The notes beneath the pieces are model-generated. The model saw only the letters and a program-made list of their open reading frames with translations, was not told the origin of the DNA and made no database searches. Source: Cornus controversa (Eukaryota > Streptophyta > Magnoliopsida > Cornales > Cornaceae). Taken from it: DNA of 64,000 bases. The position numbers were made by a program, and so were the translations under genes. The stretch is taken from contig CM048851.1 of NCBI GenBank assembly GCA_026545225.1, forward strand, positions 31,743,956 to 31,807,955, written 5' to 3'. Below are positions 50,155-60,799 of the stretch, piece after piece; positions within the stretch are counted from its first letter, which is position 1, and every line of letters begins with the position of its first letter.

Positions 50155-50925
50155 TGTATACATACATATATATATATATACATGAAGGTCGAGGCAAATA
50201 AAAGAAAATAGTGCTAATCGAGGCTTAGAGGCGCTTAATCGCTTCTTGAAGATAGTTGAAGCCGCTCACAAGTGCAAACGAAAAAAAAATGACAACACTA
50301 TTTTTTAGATTCAACTAAAACCAGATATCAAATTTGTATAATTCACGAAGGTTGCACTTTTCTTCATGAACACATCCATTCACTTCCATCATATCAACTC
50401 AAAGTATAAACTCACTCAAACCCAACAAGTTTGAAAACACTTTGGTCAAAGTTCTTACAAAAGCTCATTTCTCACTAAACTTTTGTTCATTGTTTGTGTG
50501 TGTGTGTGTGTTTTGTAGGCTTTGTATGCATTCTATTTATACTAGTATATAGAAAACTTCACATTTAATGAGTTTAATCAATTTTGTACATAAATAACAT
50601 ATTAAATAAAGGGTAAAACTAACATCTACTCTTTCAGAAAGATGATAACCTTGTCCCCACAATATTTGGACAAAAATAACTCTGTTATGCCTTGCCACCT
50701 CATTAAAATTAGGTACATTAAAGTAATTTCAGAAACAAGAAAACTCTAATCCATCTTTTCGCTTCATCACTTTCCTCTCTCTGATCTCCCACTGTCGTGA
50801 ATCTACTGTCGCCGTCGTGAAGCCTTCTATAACGTCGTCACCTTGCTTCAACCTTGAACTTTGCCCCAACATGCCAAGACCAACCTCTCTGCCGCAGAGT
50901 GTGAGATCTTTGAAGTAGTTGTTTC
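50155..50925. other. Intergenic stretch
   Basis: Contains a (GT)n microsatellite near 50496-50512. No gene is supported. Short Thr/Pro-rich frames further right arise from GTG repeats. Confidence 0.35.
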
Positions 50926-51115
50926 ACCGGAAGACACAGTGGTTGCAGTGGTTGTGTGGGTGGCAGTGGTGCTCTAATGATGGTGGTGGTCCCGATGGTG
51001 GTGGTTTGTGGTGGTGGTGGCGCCACTGGTAGTTGTGGGGTGGGGATGGTGGTGGTTGTGGTGCTCTGATGATGGTGGTGTGGTGGTGCTCTGATTGTGG
51101 TGGTTGTGTTCCCAG
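50926..51115 (+). repeat. GTG/GGT-rich simple-sequence tract
   Basis: A purine/T-rich region of 'gtggtggt' units with three similar repeats of 'gtggtgctct(a/g)atgatggtgg'. The Pro/His-rich minus-strand frames here are a by-product of the repeat and are not called as genes. Confidence 0.75.
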
Positions 51116-51120
51116 TGACA

Positions 51121-52104
51121 CATTATCTAAAATTGTAAACGAATTATAATAGCCTTTAAAATAAGATAGTTATAACTAATGTATTGTCGGTTGAAAATTA
51201 AGGACAAGGTTAGCTTTACCCTTAAATAAATAGATTAATTATGTCGGGTGAAAAACTTTTTAATGCTTCACTAAGACTTCATTTGGGAGTTTCATTAATT
51301 TAACAATTAATTAATTTGAAACATAACTCTAATAATAAATATATAGTGAATTGTCCAAAATGTTCAGATTTGGTGGATCCAAACACTAACCGAACCATAA
51401 AATGATTTGAGAGGGGATGACCTTGAACAATAATAAAATATTTTTTTTAAATATCATAATGAACAAAAAGAACTTTGACATTAATTGATATTTTCATTGA
51501 AAATTGTTCATACTTCCATTTAGATTAATTTTTTCAATAAATACTTTCACTTCAATTATTATCAAGGAAACATATTAAAGCAACTCAGGTTTAAGGAATC
51601 ATACCAAGACTTGTAAATACTCTTAAATTTTCTAATTTAGAAAGAAAAATAGCTTTGATATGATTAATCTTAGATTTTTTTCCGATGAATAATCTTATAT
51701 ATATTTTTTGGTATACCGAGATGATAATTAAAGACAATTTAAAAAAAATGTGCGGTCAACTCATATCCAAATAACCTGAAATATCAATAAAAAATTAATA
51801 GATTAAATAATCTATAAGCAAGTTTAGAGAGAGATTAACAAGTTACAACCCCTAATATACTCTATTTGCATATTTATATCAATATTACATTTAAACTTGA
51901 TATAATAAGACAAAAAAAACTAATCTAATGGTCAAAAGTGGTTAAAAAATCAATTGAGTGTGGTAAAATGTATTTGTATATGGTAAAATGTATTTGTCTA
52001 TGGTTTAAAATAATCCTAATGATCACGATTCTGAATGCATGATAGTGCCGTACGCACGGACATACACTAGTATGTGTATATAGATACATATTATATTTAA
52101 GGGT
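51121..52104. other. Intergenic AT-rich stretch before the MULE
   Basis: No coding potential. A 'tggtaaaatgtatttgt' unit is repeated in tandem near 51960-51998. Confidence 0.35.
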
Positions 52105-52113
52105 TTTAAAAAA

Positions 52114-53246
52114 GGGAAAATTAGATTTTTGTGACCAATCCTAAACAAAATTACTCTAAAGTGACCGTAAAGTCCGAAAAAGATGAATAGTTACCAAAAT
52201 TGAAACTTAATTGCCGATGAGTGGCCATTTGAGATTAATTTGGTAAAAAAAACACTTCATATTTATTAAACATTTTAAAAATAATTTTTAAATGATGAAA
52301 TTACAATTCAATATAAAAATAAACTCCTTGAATTCATTCTCCTCTCTCACTTTCTCGTTCATCAATCTCTTTTTTTCCTTTTTAATTTGTTAGTCTACTA
52401 ATTAAAAAGATAGTATTGATATATATGTTAATAGTTAATGTTTTAATTCTTGATTAATAATATATCTATCAACTTGCTCTAAAATAAATCAACCATGCTA
52501 ACTACATCTATTCAACCCCTCTATAGGTATTCACTTTACTTCCGCACAGAACTCACAAGATTCAATTGATTGGATTGGATAAACCTTTAAAAGATCTATG
52601 GTACTTTATGTTGGAGATTTCATTCTATTAACATTTTTTTTTTCAGAATTTTTAATATGACAAAAGAATTCTTAATGATATAAATTGTAGAGAAAGATCT
52701 CTGCAAAACAAGACCACCATGAAAAAGAAATAAAATCACTACAAGATCCAACTGTATGAGAAAAAGATTTTAATTGTTGCCGCTTTAAATTATTGTTTCT
52801 TATTCTAATTGTTACTCTAGTATTCTGGTTGTCATTACCAAATGACAACTTCTAGCATCACTTACAAATAAATAAAGTTTCCCACTTTTACACATTATTT
52901 GAATCCAATTTTACAGTAAATAAGAATATAAATAATACAATATTTGAAAATAAAAATAAATAATTATTAGTTAAAAGTTCTTTCTAAATATTTATTTGAC
53001 AACTTGAAAGAGCGGCCTTTTATTACGCAACTCTTGAAGTAAAATGTTTAATTGTGATTAATTTTAAGGGTACATTTGTCCAATTGTAAATAATTTATTA
53101 GAGGAAGGATATTTATGTAATAAGTGATCCAATGGTCACTTATCAGCAATTAAATTTTAATTTTGGTGACTATTCATCTTTTCCGAACTTTATGATCATT
53201 TTAGAGTAATTTTATTTAGGATTGGTCACCAAAATCTAATTTTTCC
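52114..53246. mobile_element. Non-autonomous MULE-type element, 1133 bp
   Basis: Inverted ends of about 125 bp share TTAGATTTT.GTGACCAATC, AAAATTACTCTAAA and AAAAGATGAATAGT. Flanks TTTAAAAAA (52105-52113) and ATTAAAAAA (53247-53255) match at 8 of 9, the duplication size of MULEs. The centre is AT-rich and non-coding. It lies immediately upstream of the Myb gene leader. Confidence 0.82.
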
Positions 53247-53255
53247 ATTAAAAAA

Positions 53256-53516
53256 TGTTAGGTAATAGGCATCTACTATGCAATAATATATGCATATGAG
53301 CGGGTAACCATATATTCATTCCGGGTCCAACTTGGAGTCACGTCAGCCCCTTCCATTTAGAACCCATCTCAACCCAACCGGCTAAAGTTTGCAACCCCTC
53401 CGATTAGTGCCAACACCGGAGAAAGAGAAGATCAAGTCCAAACCCTAACCGGTGACTCGCTGAGATATGGTTACGAGACTGCCAAGTGATTCAACTGCGT
53501 TCAGCAGAATATCTCT
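53256..53516 (+). promoter_or_regulatory. Promoter-proximal region and leader exon of the Myb gene
   Basis: A GC-richer block (about 53318-53470) carries a leader-like stretch, 'gagaaagagaagatcaagtcc' type, that ends at a donor ATATCTCT|GTATGT (exon end 53516). The paired acceptor, atttgcag, is at 55803. An ATG at 53467 starts a short upstream frame (see findings). No clear TATA box was seen. Confidence 0.55.
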
Positions 53517-55803
53517 GTATGTTATCTTGTGTGCTTATCCACACACACACACGGTTGAGTACAACCATGTTTATAATGACATTTTGATTTTTGACTTTGC
53601 AAGATGCATAGTTGAGTAGTTATGTCATTGTATCATCATATGAATATCAATTTTATTGAATGTTTTATTCTATTTTGATGACAATTTTATCCATTCACTA
53701 TTAGAAAAAGAAACAGAACTTTGTTTAGTTGGCTGTTTGGTTTTGAGGGAGCCAGGGCTTTGAATTTGTAAGCACAATTGACATTTTGTAGATTCCATTT
53801 ACTAGTGGCACTTAGAATGCTAATTGTGTTTTTGTTGATTTTAAAATATTAGAATTCGATTTCAAGGTGTTCCAAGGATGAGTTTGAACGTCCATAGAAG
53901 AATGTCCCACTCAAATGGTTATCTCATCCCTCTCGAACGAATATTGGAATGGCTCGGGTAATGAATTGTAAAATTACCAGGGCTGCATATGCACAGGCTA
54001 CTTTGTCTTCTGTGTTGTTGCAAATCTAACTTCTGTAATGGTGTTTAGGGACTCATGGTTTGTGTATTAGGTTTGAATAACATTGGCATCTGTGGTCTTC
54101 GCATCATGTGCTCTGCTTTACCCTCTCTTCAATCTATGCCCATCATCTCTCTTGTTTCACTTTCTTTCTAGTAAAGAAACATATCAAAATCTCTCATATA
54201 TTTTTTACATCATGCTCATTCTTTCTTGCTTGCAAGTTGCAAACACGTTTTTCTATGTCTTGCTATATATATGGATACACATAAATTCACTTGTGTGTTT
54301 GTATCACTTCATGAAAACACACCAGTTAGATTTAGGGTTTGGATTTTATGGAGTGAAGGTAACTAGAAAACTATAATGTTTAGGTTTTGTCATCAAAAAA
54401 AAAAAATGTTTAGGTTTTGTGATCTAATAGATTTTTATATCCTTAGATCTGCTGTAAAAAAATGAATCAATTAATGTAGTTCAAGTACAACTTCTCTTGT
54501 AGCGAGATGAACGCTTGCCATTCGACTCAAAAGCTTAAGCTGTTATGTACTTATGTGGTGATGCCTACCCGCCTTTATAAGCCCAAGACCTACCCCATCC
54601 CTATCCAATGTGGGACAAGAATCCGTAACATTTTCCCCCTAGACCACCCTACCTACCCATCCACCCTAATTGCGGGGACTAGTAACAACCCACACATGAC
54701 CCGAACACCTTTGTGTGGGCACTTGATGTGACACAAGATAAAGGACGGTGCTTGCTCTAATACCTCCTGTAATGGGCTGGACGCTTATCATCCAACTCAA
54801 AAGTTTAAGCTGTTAGATGGTGTTGCCTACCCACCCACCCCATCCCTATCCAATGTGGGACAAGAACCTGTTACATTCTCCCCCACCCGATCCTGTGACT
54901 CCCTCGTCGCAGTTGGACCACCTTGCCAACTCGTCCACCTTAGGGTTTATTTTAGAAAGTGTATTTTTGAATTCTGTTATGAGTGATACATCTACATTGT
55001 TTTTCTAACTCGCATTTGTCATTTTTTGGGCTATTCTAGATCTAGAACTTGAATTCTAAAATAGCGTTTCAGATTTTATTCCTTGAAACTTGGTCTTTTG
55101 TTCCAAATAACGTGTTAGATCCTTTTCAGATTTTTATCTTATGCTTGAATTTTTGCATTTATGATTTGTTATTTACCTGTAAATTTTTTTATACCATGTT
55201 TTTATGGTTGCACGAATCATTTGCATTCACTTGAAATTTATTTCTTTCACTAATTTTTCATGATCATCGTATTGGCGCTAATTTTGAATTTTTGGTTGTT
55301 AGTTTATTTATGAAAGTAGAAGGGTGATTTAAGTAAATTAAATTAGACTAATACGCTTTTTGTTTCCAAGATAGTTGGTACTATAATTTTCATATATTAA
55401 CTTCTTACCCGGTGACTTAGGAAAAAAAGAAAAAAACTCCTTGCCCAGTGCCATAGTGCCTCAGGGAATATGGGATCCTAGCTATCTGTGGTTGGGTTCC
55501 ACCTTTAACTACTTTTAAGTGCAGATCAAGTGAGCCCATAAAATGTATTAAGTTTTTGCTTCCATATAATAGGGTTTAGGAGATAATTTTGTGATAGTCT
55601 TTCATTTTACTATGAATAATGTGAATGTCTGTTTTCACACTGTCAAAGATTTGGGGTAGACATACGAGAGGAAAAATATATGGACAGAGAGTAGGATGAA
55701 CAAAATACTTGTCTTTTCCTATGAGTGTTTACAGTGATTGTCTGAAAGGACTACTCAACCATTGACCTTTTGACATATTTCTTTGAGTTCTTCTTATTTG
55801 CAG
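53517..55803 (+). other. 5'-UTR intron of the Myb gene
   Basis: 2287 bp from GTATGT to TTGCAG, placed by splice consensus and by the in-frame stop (55806-55808) just before the coding start. A further leader exon near 53870-53960 is possible. A tandem TRIM lies at 54498-54945. Confidence 0.55.
54498..54945 (-). mobile_element. TRIM element in tandem arrangement
   Basis: Two LTRs, 54498-54630 and 54768-54875, share 'actcaaaag.ttaagctgtta' and 'atccctatccaatgtgggac' and read TG...CA. On the minus strand a primer-site-like GGTATTAGAGCAAG (54764-54751) follows the right LTR, and a purine tract AGGGGGAAAA precedes the left one. To the right of 54875 another purine tract (GGTGGGGGAGAA on minus) and part of an internal domain follow. 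The order is therefore partial interior, LTR, interior, LTR, as left by unequal recombination. There are no coding frames. It lies in the Myb gene intron, antisense. Confidence 0.82.
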
Positions 55804-55841
55804 CATAACTAGTGGAGAAGCCTGACAGAGAGATTAAACAC

Positions 55842-57788
55842 ATGGACACGAGAGTGGAAAAAGAGGAGGCCTTGCCTGGTAATATTGGGAAGAAGTCTAA
55901 GAAAAACAAGAAGAATGAAGCCAATACTTTGGAAGAGGCAGGTGACTGTGTGGATGTAGTGCCTATTAAGGTGGAGGGTAATGTCAAATTGAGCAAAGAA
56001 GATAAGAGAAGGAAGGATAAGAAGAAACAAGAGGTTTGGAATGATGTTCAAATTGATGGGACTTGTGATGAAGCTCTCAATGTACAGTATTGTGCAGAAG
56101 TGGATAATACTCATCGACAGGAGAAGGATGGGAGGAAGAAAAAGAAGAAGCCAAAATTTGAAGCTGCAGAAGATGATGATACGTCAAATAATGTGTCTCA
56201 CATGGAGGGAGAGGAGAAGAGAAGTGTGCAGACAAATGGTGGCAAGGATTCAGGACATGAAAATTTGTTTAAATCTAGAAAAAATGAGAAGAGGAGACAC
56301 AAGGAGGATAGAAAGAAAGATGAGAGTGATACTGTTTTGTGTTCAATGGATATCCTTGAGGACAATTATATGAGAAAAGTTGATGCGGTTAAGCAGCAGA
56401 ACAGCTTTGAGAGGGAAAATGTCAGTGAAATGAAGAATGGAGAACAAGGGGGTGGAAAGAGGAGAAAAAGGGGAAGGGACATGGAAGATGGTGATCTAAA
56501 AGAACACAAGAAAATTACAGATGGAAAGGAGGTTGGAAAAGTGAGGGAGGACTATAACGAGGATATTGTGGAGAAGGTTGAAAAGAAGAAGAGAAAGAGA
56601 AAGAAGAAACAGAATGAGGATGACTTGGGTGCTGGATTACTAGAAATCATGGCTAAGGAACATAATAATGAAAGGACTACTGTTGAAGATAAAGATTTTG
56701 TTTACAGTGAAGGTAATGCTCATTCAAATAGGAAAAAGATGGTCAACAGAGAGATGAAAAATGTCAACAAAGAGAAGAGGAAAAAGAAGAAGCCTGATAC
56801 AGTTGAAAGTAGTTCTAAAGATCCTAAATCGAAAGGAACATCTAAGAAAGTTAGGTTTTCTGATCGTGTAGAGGTCTTCCCTTTGTTTGATGATCCATTT
56901 ACATTGAAGAAAAAAGAAAAGGAAGAGAATATAGTTCGAGGCAAGCGGTTCTCACAAGAAGAAGATGTGGCGATTAAAGAGGCTGTCTATAACTACATAA
57001 AGGTGCATAACTTAGGCGAAGAAGGTTTGAGCATGGTTCTGCATTGCAAGGCTCATCCCAAAGTTAAAAACTGTTGGAAGGAAATAAGGAATGTCTTTCC
57101 TCATAGGCCTCAACATAGCATATATTACCGAGCTCATATTTTGTTTGAAAGGGGTGAGAAGCGTGCATGGACCCCTGAAGAGTATGAACTTGTCAAAAAG
57201 TTCCATGAAGAACATGGGCCAAATTGGAGGATGTTGGCTGACGAGCTTGGAAAACATAGGATTCACGTGAAGGATACTTGGCGCAGAATAAAGCTACCTA
57301 GCATGAAGAAAGGACGTTGGTCCCAAGAGGAGTACCAGGATTTATTTGATTTAGTGAACATGGATCTGCGAATGAAGGTTTTTGAGGAAAAGAAATTCAA
57401 GCACGGCATGTTGAGAGATAATATCTGTTGGGGTGCAATTAGTGATAAATTGTCCACTCGCTCCAATGTAACTTGCTGTATGAAATGGTACAACCAGTTA
57501 ACATCACATATGGTAGCTGAAGGTGAATGGGCTGATGCTGATGACTATCGCCTGCTTACTGCACTTTTTAGCTTGGATGCGTGCTGCATAGAAGATGTGG
57601 ATTGGGACAATCTTATTGACCATAGACCTGGAGATGTATGTCGAAAGCGTTGGAACCAAATGGTCCATCACCTAGGTCAGCCTGGGAATAAATCGTTTGC
57701 TGAACAAGTTGAAATTCTGTCGAAGCGCTATTGCCCCAATTTACTTGAAACAAGAGAGATCTGGGACAACAAACCTTTCGTTCCTTGA
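55842..57788 (+). CDS. Myb/SANT DNA-binding protein, RNA polymerase I termination factor-like (TTF1/Reb1 type), 648 aa
   Basis: Single coding exon starting at ATG 55842. The frame runs open back to a GTG at 55812, but an in-frame TAA lies at 55806-55808 and plants use ATG. Residues 1 to about 350 are a charged, Lys/Glu-rich region with many KKKRKK-type nuclear signals, ending in the conserved KVRFSDRVEVFPLF. Then come Myb/SANT-like repeats: GKRFSQEEDVAIKEAV (about residue 368), KRAWTPEEYELVKKF (about 442), KGRWSQEEYQDLFDL (about 490) and a last one with GEWADADDYRLL (about 560). The same architecture occurs in Reb1 and TTF1, which bind terminators of rRNA genes, and in plant proteins annotated as RNA polymerase I termination factor or DMTF1-like. 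Its nuclear or nucleolar role is inferred. The frame is uninterrupted. Confidence 0.92.
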   Translation: MDTRVEKEEALPGNIGKKSKKNKKNEANTLEEAGDCVDVVPIKVEGNVKLSKEDKRRKDKKKQEVWNDVQIDGTCDEALNVQYCAEVDNTHRQEKDGRKKKKKPKFEAAEDDDTSNNVSHMEGEEKRSVQTNGGKDSGHENLFKSRKNEKRRHKEDRKKDESDTVLCSMDILEDNYMRKVDAVKQQNSFERENVSEMKNGEQGGGKRRKRGRDMEDGDLKEHKKITDGKEVGKVREDYNEDIVEKVEKKKRKRKKKQNEDDLGAGLLEIMAKEHNNERTTVEDKDFVYSEGNAHSNRKKMVNREMKNVNKEKRKKKKPDTVESSSKDPKSKGTSKKVRFSDRVEVFPLFDDPFTLKKKEKEENIVRGKRFSQEEDVAIKEAVYNYIKVHNLGEEGLSMVLHCKAHPKVKNCWKEIRNVFPHRPQHSIYYRAHILFERGEKRAWTPEEYELVKKFHEEHGPNWRMLADELGKHRIHVKDTWRRIKLPSMKKGRWSQEEYQDLFDLVNMDLRMKVFEEKKFKHGMLRDNICWGAISDKLSTRSNVTCCMKWYNQLTSHMVAEGEWADADDYRLLTALFSLDACCIEDVDWDNLIDHRPGDVCRKRWNQMVHHLGQPGNKSFAEQVEILSKRYCPNLLETREIWDNKPFVP

Positions 57789-58320
57789 TATTAATATCAT
57801 ATTTCGTTGCTAAGTGCCTGATTGGGAATCGCCTGCGTGTTGAAGATATTGCAATTTATGTATGTGCATGGCATTGTGATTTAGAGTTTTGGTGGCCTTG
57901 GTTAAGCTCTCATAATTTTGGCTTGGAAGTTACTCAGAGCTAGAAACAGTTGCACAGCTGGGTAAGTTTGCCCAGAAACTTTGGAAGTTCTGTTTAGTGG
58001 TTCTGCTTTTTTTCTTTCTTTTCTCCATTTTTGGGTCGAGATAAAGATTTTTGAAGAAGGAACTTTCTGTCTATTTATTAGTCAATCTCTATGATATGTA
58101 TTAAAGTTGATTGATGATTTCTTCATAAATATAGAGATGATCTACAATGTTTTGAGGCATGGATATGACACTGTTCTATTCACTTGATCCTAGTATTGTT
58201 GGATTGACATATCCTTGCCACGTGATTAAATTAATACCAAGTGATGGACTAAACTTTTTAGGTTCTCCGTACCACAGACGGATAGTTAATTTATGTTGTA
58301 TTTATGAGATTTTGTGAATA
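57789..58320 (+). other. 3' untranslated and downstream region of the Myb gene
   Basis: T-rich downstream sequence without coding potential. No single polyadenylation signal can be chosen with confidence. Confidence 0.45.
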
Positions 58321-58324
58321 ATTA

Positions 58325-58450
58325 TAAACATGTAACCCCTGCTGCTAAGTGGTATTTTCTCCACTGCCCAAAAGGGTGGTTAAGGGTTCGAGCCTAATTG
58401 TGACAAAGTGAATTTGTATGCAATCACTTTATTTTGTAGATGAAATTCTA
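58325..58450 (+). mobile_element. tRNA-like / SINE-like fragment
   Basis: Box A-like TGCTAAGTGG (58343-58352) and box B GGTTCGAGCC (58385-58394) lie at tRNA-like spacing. No full cloverleaf was recognised, and a SINE head is the better reading. Confidence 0.45.
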
Positions 58451-59450
58451 AATGGGCCTTACTAACAATAAGTAAAGTTCTTCTGTAGATAACCAGTCAT
58501 TGTTTTCTAGCAACTTCTGTTTCTTTCCTCTCCCTCACCTCATCTGATTAGGTTTATCTGTTTCTGTAGTTCTCTTGTGCAATATGAATGCTCTCACTGC
58601 CTAAAATGTTCTGACTATTCTTTATCAAGATCTTTTCTAAATCTACTATGAAAATGTGGTCAAGGAATAAAGAGATAAACCTGATAAGAAGGCACTGACC
58701 TTATTATTTACTTCTATATGACTATAGTAACTACCGAATGAAAGAAGATATGCCTCCTGTATTCATTTGTTGTTAAGTTCATAGTGATTATGTCGAATGG
58801 GGTTCTGATTCTGTTTTCAGCTTAGTGCGTTTCAGTTCAGTGTATACTTTTTTCTTCAATTGTTTTGGCTCAAAATTACTTTACCTTGTCAATAATACGT
58901 ATTTTTGCTTCTTGTTGAAAAGAAGGGACCTTTTATATCGCATTTGATTGTTGTTTATGTCATTAATCTCGTGAAAGGTTAGCAAATCTAGTGATAGGAA
59001 TCTCAATGAGCAACTGGTGAAACACCCGGTGTTACACTAATGAAAGCATATTGGATTAATATGTTATGAGTTCTCTTTTCAATTTTATGTTTAGCCTACT
59101 CCGTGCTGATATATATCTTTTTATAGCTGTTTCTAGATGCATATAGGTGCACTGGGTTCTCTCTTGAAGTTGTGGTTAGCAGCTACCATATATTTTATTG
59201 CATTTCTAGAGCTGGTACATTTTTTTCCTGGTATAACTATAGCTGGTATATTTGTTAGCATTAAAATCAATAAGCTTCTTTATTAATTTTGCTAAGTATT
59301 TTTCATTTACTGGTTTCTGTCTATCTACTGGTCATTTTTAAAATTTTTTTTTACCTACCATCCTATTCTGTCATGTTAAGCTGTGGATAAACAGTATCTT
59401 GTAATAGAAAATTTATTTTAATTGCAGGCATCAACATATCAAATACTGCC
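58451..59450. other. Non-coding downstream stretch
   Basis: AT-rich, no supported gene. It ends at an acceptor-like 'ttaattgcag' (59427) before the PIG-A-like fragment. Confidence 0.35.
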
Positions 59451-59627
59451 ATGAGTGGAAGGATAAAACATAGAATTTTGATGGTGTCTGATTTTTTCTA
59501 TCCTAGCTTTGTTGGTACAGTGACAAGCTTTGCCACAAATCATAGAACACATTTGGTTTGTGAATTGAACTCACTGCTTGCTGGCCTTCTCTACCATTTA
59601 GCCATTAATATGGAACCCTCTGGTTGA
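59451..59627 (+). pseudogene. PIG-A N-terminal fragment
   Basis: A 58-residue frame starts M-S-G-R-I-K-H-R-I-L-M-V-S-D-F-F-Y-P-S-F. This matches the conserved start of phosphatidylinositol N-acetylglucosaminyltransferase subunit A (PIG-A), the catalytic subunit for the first step of GPI-anchor synthesis at the ER. Directly afterwards the family expects a Gly-Gly-Val-Glu motif, but the reading diverges (VGTVTSF...) and stops at TGA 59625-59627. No other PIG-A exons are visible downstream, so this is most likely a gene fragment, perhaps carried by a transposon. The similarity covers only about 20 residues and rests on memory. Confidence 0.55.
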
Positions 59628-60740
59628 AAAGGATGTGAGGAGAAATGAGCAGACATATTTAAGAAATGGTTTATTACTTGTGGTTATGGCAGAAACTTAG
59701 TAGAAAAAATTTCACATATTTGTCCTTTCTCATGTACCCACAATTATCCCAAATGTGGACTGTTTTAGAAAGGTACCAACTTTTTCTAACTAATTTTCGA
59801 GATAGTTTAACATCTCTAGAAAGACAAGCATGTTTAACTTTTGCTCTCTTTCTTTTCCTCTCTATTTAAAATTGTCCTCCTTCTCTCTTATTTTAAAATT
59901 TTAAACAAACAAGTTGAACTTAGTGAATTATTTCTCCAACAGTGGCATTAGATTCATGTCCAAAATACTTGGGGTTATTGTTTATTATACAGATTTAGAT
60001 TATGTGAACAATGCCCACTTTTTATGGGGATCTGTCATGAAGCTTTGATGCATGCATGCACAATGGAATATAAAGCTGTTTTTTACTGATCATTTGCTGT
60101 ATATTTTTATATTGGTTGTTGCAGATCAGGGGAGCATCACATGAACAAGGTACCTCAATTTACTATGAGTGGGGGCATTTGTGTTTTATCATACAAGGGA
60201 AATTACAGTACTTAAAGATTTTAATTAGAGAAGTTGTGATTGTAACCTAGTTGGTGGAATGGTAAAACAAGATCTTTATTTGAGAATGTTGGGGATGAAC
60301 AAAATTGATGCAGCAGATGACAGAAATGTTGTTATGGAATTGATATCTAAGGTAGAAGATAACAAAGGTTGGTACAATTCTTGTTGATGACTTCATTCAT
60401 TTTATGTAATGCAAAGGTTTGGGTTCTTTAGTGCCAAAGATACCATTACAAGCTCAGAGTTAAGGTGGCTGATATTAGTGGGGGAAGGAAAAAGGAAAGG
60501 AGAAAGAGCTCCCCCCTATTTGGTAGGAGGGAAAGATTTAAAAGGAAGGGAAGAAGGGAGGAATTCTCCTTCCAGCGTGTTGTTTGGGCTTCTGCCCGGA
60601 GTTGAATGGAAGCATTCCACCTCTTTTTTTGTTTCTGTAAAGCTTGTATATATATATTTATGTGTGCGCGCTCGCATGCCCGTGTTTGTGTTTTAATCTA
60701 TAATATTAACTTGAGCAAAAGATTTCAAATGATATTATGT
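59628..60740. other. Non-coding stretch after the PIG-A fragment
   Basis: Includes an unrecognised 45-codon open frame from ATG 60259 (MVKQDLYLRMLG...) and a purine-rich tract (60480-60560). Neither is supported as a gene. Confidence 0.35.
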
Positions 60741-60761
60741 GAGTAGAGTATGACATTATCA

Positions 60762-60797
60762 TGACGTCATTAACACGATGATGTCATGATGACGTTA
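60762..60797. promoter_or_regulatory. Palindromic TGACGTCA cluster
   Basis: A perfect TGACGTCA palindrome (60762-60769) is followed by GATGTCATGATGACGTTA (60779-60797), with a second TGACGTTA. TGACG cores are binding sites of plant TGA-type bZIP factors. Function here is unknown, because no gene start is close. Confidence 0.4.
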
Positions 60798-60799
60798 TC

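Noticed and set aside
50838..51121. Pro/His/Thr-rich minus-strand frames
   Set aside because: They arise from the GTG/GGT simple repeat, and no family is recognised.
55812..55841. GTG codon at 55812 as start of the Myb gene
   Set aside because: A plant nuclear gene should start at ATG. The first in-frame ATG is at 55842, and a TAA lies at 55806.
56041..57493. Other frames inside the Myb gene
   Set aside because: They are shadows of the 648-codon frame.
60259..60400. 45-codon frame with MVKQDLYLRMLG
   Set aside because: It is short, without family resemblance or splice support.
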